From the NCBI RefSeq assembly GCF_011926545.1, contig NZ_JAATIT010000003.1, positions 1-64,000 on the forward strand: a DNA stretch of 64,000 nucleotides, written 5' to 3'. The notes under the pieces are model-generated. The model saw only the letters and a program-made list of their open reading frames with translations, did no database searches and was not told the DNA's origin. Below, piece by piece: positions 54,705 through 62,630 of this stretch. A program made the translations under genes and the position numbers. Source of the DNA: Sphingopyxis italica. GTDB taxonomy: Bacteria; Pseudomonadota; Alphaproteobacteria; Sphingomonadales; Sphingomonadaceae. Position 1 is the first letter of the stretch, and each line of letters begins with the position of its first letter.

Positions 54705-55813
54705 CAGCTGGCGGCCCAGGCGCCTGCAGGCTTTTCGTCGAACCAGTCGGGCCAGCCCGCGGCGCGGTTTTGCGCCCTCGCAAGCTCGCGTTCCTCAGGC
54801 GTCGCCAGTTCATTGTCCCACCTCTTCAGCGCCGGCTTGATCACCATATTATGCCAGACGGGCGGGATGAGCGCCGAGAAGAAGCAGACGAAGACGCTCG
54901 GCATCGGGATCCATTGGCGGTCGGGACGCAGTTCGTGGAAGGCCGCGAAACTGTCGGTGTGGTGGTCGGCATGGTTGGTGATTTCGAAGCCCATCACGCG
55001 CGACAAGGGCTTCAGATGGTTCCAGACATGACGGCGGGCGATTGCGCCGCCTTCGATGCGGATGAGCCCGTAATGCTGGAAATAGTTGAAACTTTCGACC
55101 CAGAAGCGTGCGCCGACCATACCCGCGAGCACCACCGCAACAGCCGTCCAGCCGCCGATCAGGAAAACGAGGCTCTGCATGACGAGCTGCGCGAGAAGCG
55201 CCTTCCAGATGCGGTGGCGGATCGACCAGCGTCCATAGCCCTGCTTTTCGAGGCTGTCGCTTTCCATCCGCCACGCATCGCGCGTGCTCTGAATGACGGC
55301 ATTCCCTGTGAACGCGTAAAGCGAGACCCCGCGCCGAGCGGTATCGCCGTCATGTTCGGTCGCGACGTCGAGGTGGTGACCGGTCACATGCGCGATCTCG
55401 CGGGTGCAGTCGAGATAGCAGACCTGCGAATAGGTGCCGATGAACCGGCGCAGCTTGCCGCGCTGATGATAGAGTTCGTGCGAGGCCGGTACCAGCGGGA
55501 CAACGCTCATCCAGGCAAGCGAGAGGATCGCACCGGCATATTGCCAGGGCGTGATCGCTTCGGCCGAGCGGACCCAGAAGGCCGCCATGAAATAGAGACC
55601 GACGGCGAGGATCGTCGCGAGCCACACCGGAAGGTCCGCCATCAGGCCACGCTTCATTTCGCGCGGGCGCATATCATTGGGGAGAACCGAGTCGATCAGG
55701 CCGAGAAGCGGGAGCGAGGCGATGCCGATGAAAACCCAGTTTCCGCCGAGCGCGAACCCCGCATAAGCGGCGAGCTGCACGAGCACGGGTACATAATAAC
55801 GCGTATAGTCCAT
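54704..55813 (-). CDS. XylM/AlkB-like membrane diiron monooxygenase
   Basis: A 369-residue integral-membrane hydroxylase. The histidine boxes that bind two irons are HELYH (112-116), HVTGHH (142-147), the lone H247 in NYFQHYG, and NHADHH (280-285). Several membrane helices separate them. Length and layout are those of XylM, which hydroxylates methyl groups on aromatic rings, and of alkane hydroxylases. The ATG at 55813 has GAGGAG nine bases upstream; a longer frame to 55849 would cover the operator. Electrons should come from the reductase at 51811. A terminal methyl or ring methyl is the probable target. Confidence 0.9.
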   Translation of the reverse strand: MDYTRYYVPVLVQLAAYAGFALGGNWVFIGIASLPLLGLIDSVLPNDMRPREMKRGLMADLPVWLATILAVGLYFMAAFWVRSAEAITPWQYAGAILSLAWMSVVPLVPASHELYHQRGKLRRFIGTYSQVCYLDCTREIAHVTGHHLDVATEHDGDTARRGVSLYAFTGNAVIQSTRDAWRMESDSLEKQGYGRWSIRHRIWKALLAQLVMQSLVFLIGGWTAVAVVLAGMVGARFWVESFNYFQHYGLIRIEGGAIARRHVWNHLKPLSRVMGFEITNHADHHTDSFAAFHELRPDRQWIPMPSVFVCFFSALIPPVWHNMVIKPALKRWDNELATPEERELARAQNRAAGWPDWFDEKPAGAWAAS

Positions 55814-55837
55814 CGTCGGAACTCCTCTCTCCGACTC

Positions 55838-55860
55838 AATGCGTAACATATATACGCATT
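55838..55860. promoter_or_regulatory. Putative MerR-type operator, perfect 8-bp palindrome
   Basis: AATGCGTA-ACATATA-TACGCATT has 8-bp perfect arms. Its core, TGCGT-N9-ACGCA (55840-55858), is repeated at 51735-51753. It lies between the divergent monooxygenase (55813) and MerR (55944) genes and is the probable MerR binding site. Confidence 0.6.
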
Positions 55861-55862
55861 AC

Positions 55863-55878
55863 GATAAAGCACTTTATC
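55863..55878. promoter_or_regulatory. Second palindrome GATAAAG-CA-CTTTATC
   Basis: Perfect 7-bp arms with a 2-base centre lie two bases after the MerR-type dyad, in the same divergent region. The sequence differs from the TGCGT sites, so a second regulator may bind here, or it may be a stem in the merR leader. Confidence 0.45.
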
Positions 55879-55943
55879 ATTTGACGACTTATGAGCGATT
55901 TTTTGCGTTGCCCTCGGCGCAAGGGAAGGCTTATTCGGGGCGC

Positions 55944-56678
55944 GTGAAGATGCGCGATCTCGAAAAAAGGACTGGGGTCCACCGGGAGACGATCCGGGTT
56001 TACTTTCGGCACGGGCTCCTCCCGGAGCCGGAGCGCCCGGCACCCAATGTCGCCGACTATGGCGAGGCGCATGTCCAGGCCGTGCTCGCGGTTCGCAAGC
56101 TTCAGCGCGACGACGGCCTCACCCTGCCCCAGATCAAGGAAGCGCTACGCGGGCAGAACAGCGAAGGCCGGGTCGATGCCGCGGCCTTCCGCAACCTCGA
56201 GGCGCTGGTCGCCGCGCGCGTCGGCATGGACGGCGAGGTCCTGCTTGAAACGCTGACCGCGGCCTGGCCCTATGCCGAGCATGACGCGAAGGTCTTTCAG
56301 GGTCTTGGGATCGTCGAGATCCTCGACACGCCCAAAGGCCCTGCCCTCAGCATCATGGACAGCCGCATCGTCACGATCTGGCAGTTGATGCGCGCCGAGG
56401 GCTATACCGAGGAAAACGGGTTTCCTCCGACCGTCGTCGATTTCTACGCCAAGCCCGCCGACATGGTCGCCCGCGAGGAATCGCAGCGGTTCATCGATGC
56501 GACCGAGGGACGAATGGACGACGCCGAGGCCGCGCGCATCTTCCATGCCGGTATTCGTCACATGGTCGACTTCTTCGCGCTTCTCCGTCTCAAGAGCCTG
56601 ATGCGCTATATCCATTTCGACGACGTGACCGGTCATGTCGACGCGGCGCGGCGCGACGCGAACGGACCGCCCAAATAG
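55944..56678 (+). CDS. MerR-family transcriptional regulator
   Basis: A 244-residue protein with a MerR-type winged helix at the very start (MRDLEKRTGVHRETIRVYFR, then HGLLPEPER) and the helix LRKLQ-like spacer. A helical effector domain without the Cys pairs of metal sensors follows, so a small organic effector is likely. The frame stays open back to 55839, but that would put the start inside the palindrome. GTG at 55944 or ATG at 55950 keeps the family N-terminus. It is divergent from the membrane monooxygenase gene. Its 3' end overlaps the convergent hydratase gene by 46 bases. Confidence 0.85.
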   Translation: MKMRDLEKRTGVHRETIRVYFRHGLLPEPERPAPNVADYGEAHVQAVLAVRKLQRDDGLTLPQIKEALRGQNSEGRVDAAAFRNLEALVAARVGMDGEVLLETLTAAWPYAEHDAKVFQGLGIVEILDTPKGPALSIMDSRIVTIWQLMRAEGYTEENGFPPTVVDFYAKPADMVAREESQRFIDATEGRMDDAEAARIFHAGIRHMVDFFALLRLKSLMRYIHFDDVTGHVDAARRDANGPPK

Positions 56679-57805
56679 GCCGGATAGCCAAGCTGGCTGA
56701 CCACCGCATAGTCGGCCATCCGCAGATCCTCGTCGGCGCGTCCGTCCGCAAAGGGTGCAATGGCTTCGGCGGCGCTCTCGCGCGCAGCCACGTCACCTAA
56801 GCGGCCTTTCAAGGGCTGCAAGGCCGCTACGACATCGGCAATGAAGGCCGGAAGCGTCTCCTTGCGGGCGTGCCGATCATAGTCGGTCTTCCCAAGGAAG
56901 AGCGTCTGGATCATGTTCCGCGGTTCGGGGCGCTGAATGAGATGCGCGAAGATCGCCATTTCGCTGCGGATCGCACCATCGAAGCATTGCGGGAGACCGA
57001 ACTCGATACAGTCGAGGATCGCGATCGGCGCCGGATAATAGCCCTCGGTCTCTGCCATTACACGGGCGCGCACCGGATCGATCTGCGCCGACACCGAGGC
57101 CGGCCCCAGATCGAGCCAGTCCTCCTTGTCCCACGGCTGTGCGGCTTCCGGCCGCGAGAGAAGCCAGGCCTCGGCGGCCGCGACTTCGTCGCCCTCCGGG
57201 ACGAGCGCATGGACAAGGCCTGCATCGAGCGCCGCCTGTCCAGCGAGGCGAGCGCCCTCGAGCAGGATCGGCAGGGCGGCCTGGACGCCGACGAGGCGCG
57301 GGAGGCGCTGCGTCCCCCCCGCGCCGGGAAGCAGACCGACGAGCGATTCCGGAAGCCCGAGCGCGGCACGCGGGCTGTCGACGAGAACACGGTAGTGCGT
57401 CGCGAGCGAAAGCTCGCAGCCTCCCCCGAGCGCGAGGCCGGCAATCGCCGAGGCCACCGGCTTGCCGGCGGTCTCAAGCGCGCGGAGGGCAGCGCTCAGC
57501 GGGAAGAAATGGTCGAAGGCGATGGTGAAGCGTTCGCGCGCCGGCGCCGCGACGATCATGTCATATGCAACGCCGAGTTCGGTGAGATCGGCCCCTGCGC
57601 AAAAGGCATTGTCCTTGCCCGACCGGACAAGTACGCCGAGGACATCGCTCGTACCGAGCCAGGCCGCAAAGGCCTTGAGCTCATGGATCGCGGCGTTCGA
57701 GAAGACGTTCATCGTCCGTCCCGGCGCGTCGAAGACAAGATGGACGAGGCCATTGTCCTGAAACTCGAGCCGGAACTGTTCCATGGCGGGCGGCGGATTG
57801 GTCAT
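56633..57805 (-). CDS. Enoyl-CoA hydratase domain protein (FadJ-like, dehydrogenase domain absent)
   Basis: A 390-residue protein. The first ~200 residues are a crotonase domain with NAFCAGADLTEL, GLALGGGCELSLATHYRVL and LPESLVGLLPGAGGTQRLPR, carrying both glutamates used for hydration. The rest (YYPAPIAILDCIEFGL and further) matches the linker that joins hydratase to 3-hydroxyacyl-CoA dehydrogenase in FadB/FadJ multifunctional enzymes. It ends where the dehydrogenase domain would begin, so it is a natural half enzyme. The BadH-like SDR at 62631 may supply the missing step. The ATG at 57805 has AAGGAAAG upstream. Confidence 0.87.
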   Translation of the reverse strand: MTNPPPAMEQFRLEFQDNGLVHLVFDAPGRTMNVFSNAAIHELKAFAAWLGTSDVLGVLVRSGKDNAFCAGADLTELGVAYDMIVAAPARERFTIAFDHFFPLSAALRALETAGKPVASAIAGLALGGGCELSLATHYRVLVDSPRAALGLPESLVGLLPGAGGTQRLPRLVGVQAALPILLEGARLAGQAALDAGLVHALVPEGDEVAAAEAWLLSRPEAAQPWDKEDWLDLGPASVSAQIDPVRARVMAETEGYYPAPIAILDCIEFGLPQCFDGAIRSEMAIFAHLIQRPEPRNMIQTLFLGKTDYDRHARKETLPAFIADVVAALQPLKGRLGDVAARESAAEAIAPFADGRADEDLRMADYAVVSQLGYPAYLGGPFASRRAAST

Positions 57806-57819
57806 CGTCTTTCCTTCGG

Positions 57820-59211
57820 TCAGGGGGCGGGCGCAAGCTGGCCCTTGCGGACCTTGCCGGCGTCGTCGCGCACGGGCTGGGCCCGGATTTCGAGGCTGCG
57901 CGGATGTTTTTCGCGCGCAAGCCAGGGATTGAGGAACTGGCCAAGCTCGGCGAGGCTGAGCGTGCCCGTATCGGCTTCGACAACGGCATGAACGGCCTGA
58001 CCGAGATCGGGGTGCGGAATGCCGACGACGGCGCAGGAGCGGACCGCCGGGTGTCGGAGGATCGCCGCCTCGACTTCGGCCGGCCAGACGTTGACGCCGC
58101 CCGAGATGATGAGGTCGGTGCGCCGGTCGGCAAGGTAGAGATAGCCATCGGCATCGAGCCGGCCGATATCGCCGACCGATTCCCACCCATCGGACGTGGC
58201 CCGCCGTTCGGCGCCGATATAGCGATAGGTCGAGCCCGGCCCCCCGGGGGGCATGGCGAACACTTCGCCTTCCTCCCCCGCCTCGCACTCCTGCCCGTCG
58301 TCGCGCAGGATCCGGAGGCGCCCGCCGCCGATCGGACGCCCGACAGAACCCGGGCGCTCAAGCCATTCGCGCCCGCCGATCCAGCAGCGCACCAGACCCT
58401 CCGTGGCGCCATAGACTTCCCAGATATGATCGCGCCCGCACCATTCGATCCACGCCTGCTTGAGCCAGGGCGCCATCGGGGCCGCCGTGTGGACCACCAT
58501 CGCCCAGCGCGAGAGGTCGTGACAGGCGCGCGCCGTCGGCGTGAGCGCCATGATCCGGTGCATCATCGTCGGAACCATCAGCGCCCATGTAGCGCCCTCG
58601 TCGTCGATCAGCCCCAGCGCCGTCACGGCATCGAACTTGTCCATCGTGACGATCGTCGAGCCCTTCCAGAGGGCGAAGACCGCCGCGCTGAAGGGCGCGT
58701 TATGATAGAGCGGCCCCGGTACCAGCACGCAGCTGTTCGCCGGAATTCCGATGAAGTCGGTCCCCTCGGGAAAGCCTGCGCTTCTCCCGTCGACGATGAC
58801 CTTCGGCACGCCCGTGCTGCCGCCGCTCGTACAAGCCTTCCACGATGCCGCGACATGCCTCGAAGCTTCGCCCTGCGGATCGCCCGGCGCAGGCCCCTCC
58901 TCCCCGCCCACGACGAGGCGGGGCTGCATGACGGCGATGATCGCTGTGCGCTCATGCGCCGTGATCTTCCAGGATATCGGCGCCGGGGTGGCGCCCGCGC
59001 GGTAAATGCCGAAGGCGAGCGCGATGAAGTCGGGCCCGTTGGGCAGCGCGAAGGCAACGAGATCGTCGGCCGTCACACCGCGCGAGGTCAGCCACGCGCA
59101 CCATTGTGCCGAGCGGCGATCGAGATCGCCCCAGGTCCAACGCGCCGCGCCGTGCACGATCGCGAGGCGATCGGGCGGAAAGGCTGCGGGAACGTCGGCG
59201 AGGGTGCGCAT
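57820..59211 (-). CDS. AMP-forming acyl-CoA ligase (short)
   Basis: A 463-residue ANL ligase, shorter than most (500-550). The phosphate loop is variant: CTSGGSTGVPKVIVDG. VYGATEGLVRC, VGDIGRLDADGYLYLADRRT, the hinge ISGGVNVWPAEVE and the C-terminal Lys region DAGKVRKGQL are present. The N-terminal domain is trimmed in the loop before the phosphate motif. It sits in the BadR/BadH/BadI operon, two bases after the BKACE gene and 14 before the hydratase. It is the likely activator of the acid made by the alcohol and aldehyde dehydrogenases. Confidence 0.85.
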   Translation of the reverse strand: MRTLADVPAAFPPDRLAIVHGAARWTWGDLDRRSAQWCAWLTSRGVTADDLVAFALPNGPDFIALAFGIYRAGATPAPISWKITAHERTAIIAVMQPRLVVGGEEGPAPGDPQGEASRHVAASWKACTSGGSTGVPKVIVDGRSAGFPEGTDFIGIPANSCVLVPGPLYHNAPFSAAVFALWKGSTIVTMDKFDAVTALGLIDDEGATWALMVPTMMHRIMALTPTARACHDLSRWAMVVHTAAPMAPWLKQAWIEWCGRDHIWEVYGATEGLVRCWIGGREWLERPGSVGRPIGGGRLRILRDDGQECEAGEEGEVFAMPPGGPGSTYRYIGAERRATSDGWESVGDIGRLDADGYLYLADRRTDLIISGGVNVWPAEVEAAILRHPAVRSCAVVGIPHPDLGQAVHAVVEADTGTLSLAELGQFLNPWLAREKHPRSLEIRAQPVRDDAGKVRKGQLAPAP

Positions 59212-59213
59212 CG

Positions 59214-60137
59214 TCAGAAGCCGACCTTGTCGCCGCCCTTGAGCGAGAGAATCTCCCGTGCATCGTCCGGCGTCGCCACTTCCAGTCCAAGGCCTTCGAT
59301 GATCTTGCGCACACGCGTCACCTGCGCGGCATTGCTCGGGGCGAGCACACCCTTGTCGAGCCAGAGATTGTCCTCGAGGCCAACGCGGACATGGCCGCCA
59401 AGCGCGGCTGCCTGCGCCGCGATCTTCATTTGCGACGCACCGGCGCCGAGCACCGACCAGCGATAATTGTCGCCGAACAGGCGGTCGGCGGTGCGCTTCA
59501 TGTGCAGCACTTCTTCGGGGTGCGGGCCGATGCCGCCAAGGAGCCCGAAGCAGGTCTGGATGAACAGCGGCGCTTGGACGAGGCCCTCGGTCCAGAAATA
59601 ATGGAGATTATGGAGATGGCTCGTGTCGTAGCATTCGAACTCGTAGCGCGCGCCGGTCGCGTTCAGCGTTTCGAGCGCGTAGCGGATGTCCTTGAAGCTG
59701 TTGCGAAAGACGAGATCGTGGCTTCCTTCGAGCATGGCGGGCTCCCACTCATGCTTGAACTCCTTGTAGCGCTTCAGCATCGGGAACAGCCCGAAGTTCA
59801 TCGACCCCATGTTGAGGCTTGCGACTTCGGGCTTCCAGACCGCGGCGGGCTGTACCCGCTCTTCGACCGACATATAGGGCGAGCCGCCGGTCGTGAGGTT
59901 CACCACGACATTCGACGATTGCTTGATGACCTTGAGGAAGGGCTCGAAAGCCTCGGGGCTCTGGTCGGGGCGCCCGTCTTCGGGATTGCGCGCGTGGAGG
60001 TGGACGATCGCGGCGCCCGCCTCGGCGGCGGCGAGCGCGCTTGCCGCGATCTCCTCCGCCGTCACCGGCAAATGCGGCGACATCGACGGGGTGTGGATCG
60101 ATCCGGTGATCGCGCAGCTGATGATGACCTTGCTCAT
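59214..60137 (-). CDS. Beta-keto acid cleavage enzyme (BKACE, DUF849)
   Basis: A 307-residue TIM-barrel zinc enzyme that condenses a beta-keto acid with acetyl-CoA and cleaves it to acetoacetate and a new acyl-CoA. The zinc-binding HLHAR at residues 46-50, the N-terminal IISCAITGSIHTPSMSPHLP, and GGHVRVGLEDNLWLDKG near the end are family hallmarks. It is 12 bases after the CoA-transferase-like gene. In this operon it could cleave a keto acid produced after ring opening and return acetoacetate. The specific substrate cannot be read from the sequence. Confidence 0.9.
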   Translation of the reverse strand: MSKVIISCAITGSIHTPSMSPHLPVTAEEIAASALAAAEAGAAIVHLHARNPEDGRPDQSPEAFEPFLKVIKQSSNVVVNLTTGGSPYMSVEERVQPAAVWKPEVASLNMGSMNFGLFPMLKRYKEFKHEWEPAMLEGSHDLVFRNSFKDIRYALETLNATGARYEFECYDTSHLHNLHYFWTEGLVQAPLFIQTCFGLLGGIGPHPEEVLHMKRTADRLFGDNYRWSVLGAGASQMKIAAQAAALGGHVRVGLEDNLWLDKGVLAPSNAAQVTRVRKIIEGLGLEVATPDDAREILSLKGGDKVGF

Positions 60138-60149
60138 ATTTCGTCCTTT

Positions 60150-61394
60150 TCAAAGTTTCGCCGCATAGGCGCGCCAACCGGCGGTCAGCGCCTCGCGGTG
60201 CTGCGGGGCGGCGATGGCGACGAGCGCTTCGGCGCGCTCGTCGTAGGATAGCCCCCGGATATCGGCGGCGCCGAACTCGGTAGCGATGATGTCGCTGTCC
60301 ATGCGGCCGAGCGTGACTGGGCCCGACGAGGCGCCGGGAAGCGCGATGCGGCTGATGGCTCCGCCATCGGCGGCGGCCGGCAGCGCGATGACGCGAAGCC
60401 CCCCGCCCTGCCGCGCGCCCGCCGTGAAATCGGGCGCTCCGCCCGGACCCGATATCAGCCCGCGCGGCCCGAATTCGGAGAAGACCTGGCCGAGAAGATC
60501 GACCTCGAGCGCCGAATTGATCGCGACGAAATTGGGAATGCCCGCGATGATCGCGCGGTCGTGCGTGACCGCGGCGGGAAGAAAGGCGAATTCCGTCCCT
60601 TCGATCGCATGGTAGAGCCGGCGAGAGCCGATCGCGACACCCGCGGTGACCGCCTGCCCCGATGCCAGCGCGCCCGCCTCGAGAAGATCGACAACCTCGT
60701 CGCCGACGAGCCCGCTGTGGATACGCAGGTTCCGCCGACCGGTGAGTGCGCGCAAGATGGCGCCCGGCACCTTGCCGACCCCGGTCTGAAGCGTGGCGCC
60801 ATCGGTGATCCAGGGTGCGACATGGCCAGCAATCGCCTCGGCGATGGGATCGGCCGTGCCGTCGGGTTCGCCGTCGAATCCCGCCGCCTGCTCGACATAG
60901 GCGGTGAGCGCGCTGAAAGGGATGCCGCTGTCGCCGCGCGTTCGCGGCATCGCGGGATTGATGTGCGCGATCCGGATCGGGATATGCGGCCAGAGTTCGG
61001 CCGCGAAATCAACCGCGGGCCCGAAGCTGCAAAGGCCCTGGTCGTCGGGCGGTGTCACCATACAGATCAGCGCGTCGATCTGCACCTCGCGCAGCCGGCG
61101 GCGGATGTCGCTGTAGCAAAGCGGCAGCTGTTCGACGCGCCCGCCCAGATCCTTCTTGAGCGGCGGGGTCACGAAGAAGGTCTCGACGCGCGCCGTAGCG
61201 CTCGCAAGATAGCTATAGCGATTGAGCCCCGGCACGAAGATGCCAGTGAAGGTCATCGCGCCGATCGCCTCGCCCGCTGCCATCACCGCCTCGGCAAGGA
61301 GCACAGATTCGCCCGAGGCTCCCGTCACCAGCACGCGCCCGCCGGCCGGCAACAGCTCGGCAATATCGGCGGGATCGAAGGGTACGGGAGCCAT
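60150..61394 (-). CDS. Acetyl-CoA hydrolase/transferase family CoA transferase
   Basis: A 414-residue family I CoA transferase of the 4-hydroxybutyrate/acetyl-CoA hydrolase type. Recognisable parts: LQTGVGKVPGAILRALTGRR, NLRIHSGLVGDEVVDLLEAG, the nucleophilic Glu in AIEGTEFAFLP or the later LEVDLLGQVFSEFGPRGLIS, and GPGGAPDFTAGARQGGGLRV. It would move CoA between acids, for example onto a ring-cleavage acid or from acetoacetate freed by BKACE. It is placed between the BadI-like and BKACE genes in one operon. Confidence 0.87.
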   Translation of the reverse strand: MAPVPFDPADIAELLPAGGRVLVTGASGESVLLAEAVMAAGEAIGAMTFTGIFVPGLNRYSYLASATARVETFFVTPPLKKDLGGRVEQLPLCYSDIRRRLREVQIDALICMVTPPDDQGLCSFGPAVDFAAELWPHIPIRIAHINPAMPRTRGDSGIPFSALTAYVEQAAGFDGEPDGTADPIAEAIAGHVAPWITDGATLQTGVGKVPGAILRALTGRRNLRIHSGLVGDEVVDLLEAGALASGQAVTAGVAIGSRRLYHAIEGTEFAFLPAAVTHDRAIIAGIPNFVAINSALEVDLLGQVFSEFGPRGLISGPGGAPDFTAGARQGGGLRVIALPAAADGGAISRIALPGASSGPVTLGRMDSDIIATEFGAADIRGLSYDERAEALVAIAAPQHREALTAGWRAYAAKL

Positions 61395-61412
61395 GTCGGT
61401 CGCTCGTCCGCC

Positions 61413-62207
61413 CTATTTCACATATTTGTGGAAGTCGGGCGCCCGCTTCTCCTGGAAGGCGCGCATGCCTTCCTTCGATTCCTCGGTGTCATAGAACAGC
61501 TTGACCGCGTTCAGGCCAAACTGGCTAATGCCGCGGATATTATCGCTGTCGGCGTTGAAGCTGCGCTTGGCGAGCGCCAATGCGGTAGGCGAGCGCTGCG
61601 CGATGATGTCGGTCCATTCGTTGACGGCGGCGTCGAGCTCGTCAGCGGGCACGACCCTGTTGACGAGACCCATTTCGAGCGCCTCCTGCCCGCTATACTG
61701 GAGGTTCAGATACCAGATTTCACGAGCCTTCTTGTCGCCGACATGCCGCGCGAGGAAGGCCGTGCCCCAGCCCGCGTCGACCGAACCGACCTTAGGGCCG
61801 ACCTGGCCGAGCTTCGCGGTGTCGGCCATGATCGAGAGGTCGCACAGCGTCGCGAAGACATGGCCGCCGCCAATTGCGAAGCCGTTAATGCGGGCGATGA
61901 CCGGCTTGGGAATGTCACGGATGATCGACTGCAGTTCGTCGATCGGCAGGCCGACGATGCCGCGACCATCATATTGGCCGTCCTTCGCACTCTGGTCGCC
62001 GCCGGTACAAAAGGCCTTGTCGCCGGCCCCCGTCAGCACCACCGACGAGACGCCCTTGTCGTCTGCCGCGAGCTTGAACGAGGCGATGAGTTCCTCGATC
62101 GTCTGGGCGCGGAACGCATTGTAGAGCTTCGGCCGGTTGATGATGATCCAGGCGGCGCGGCCGCGGACCTCGTAAATCACGTCTTCGAAAGTGGTGGGGT
62201 CGATCAT
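61413..62207 (-). CDS. badI: BadI-like 2-ketocyclohexanecarboxyl-CoA hydrolase (ring-opening)
   Basis: A 264-residue crotonase-fold enzyme that closely follows BadI of Rhodopseudomonas palustris: TFEDVIYEVRGRAAWIIINR, DKAFCTGGDQSAKDGQYDGR, PVIARINGFAIGGGHVFATL, GQVGPKVGSVDAGWGTAFLA, ending FQEKRAPDFHKYVK. BadI hydrolyses the ring of 2-ketocyclohexanecarboxyl-CoA to pimeloyl-CoA; the related MenB closes a ring instead. The BadH-like dehydrogenase and MarR regulator upstream favour the ring-opening role. A substituted ring is possible. The ATG at 62207 overlaps the thioesterase stop (ATGA). Confidence 0.88.
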   Translation of the reverse strand: MIDPTTFEDVIYEVRGRAAWIIINRPKLYNAFRAQTIEELIASFKLAADDKGVSSVVLTGAGDKAFCTGGDQSAKDGQYDGRGIVGLPIDELQSIIRDIPKPVIARINGFAIGGGHVFATLCDLSIMADTAKLGQVGPKVGSVDAGWGTAFLARHVGDKKAREIWYLNLQYSGQEALEMGLVNRVVPADELDAAVNEWTDIIAQRSPTALALAKRSFNADSDNIRGISQFGLNAVKLFYDTEESKEGMRAFQEKRAPDFHKYVK

Positions 62208-62623
62208 CTTGTCTCTCCTGAAGGTTCGGGTTTGCGGTAAATTGCCGATGCGCGTCCGATCCTGCGTCCCTTGATAGTGAGCAGCGACTGGACGAACAGC
62301 ATCGTGCGGGTCTGGTTCACGAGCTCGACCTGCGCCTCGACGAGCGCGCCGGACGGCGCGGGCGCGAAATAGTCGACACTGAGCGTGATCGTAGGCGTGT
62401 GCGCCTCGCCGGACTCGCAGCCCGGCCAGACCGCGACGATCATGGCATCGGAAAAGGTCGCGAGCGCCCCGCCATGGCAGGTGTCGACAGGGTTGAGATG
62501 CTGCTCGTCGACGCGAAAGGCCATGCGCTGGCCCGACCGGTCGATGAAGACCGGCCCGAACCTTGCGCTATAACCCTTGCCTAGATCGACGAGCGCATAG
62601 CCGGGAGGCGGCCCTTCGGACAT
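62204..62623 (-). CDS. PaaI-type hotdog thioesterase
   Basis: A 139-residue hotdog-fold thioesterase with the PaaI-like active segment DTCHGGALATFSDAMIVAVW and the strand TITLSVDYFAPAPSGALVEA. Such enzymes release CoA from stalled or unwanted acyl-CoA esters and recycle the cofactor. It lies between the BadH-like and BadI-like genes, overlapping the latter, and may relieve dead-end ring acyl-CoA intermediates. Complete; the ATG is at 62623, seven bases after the SDR stop. Confidence 0.85.
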   Translation of the reverse strand: MSEGPPPGYALVDLGKGYSARFGPVFIDRSGQRMAFRVDEQHLNPVDTCHGGALATFSDAMIVAVWPGCESGEAHTPTITLSVDYFAPAPSGALVEAQVELVNQTRTMLFVQSLLTIKGRRIGRASAIYRKPEPSGETR

Positions 62624-62630
62624 GAGCAGA

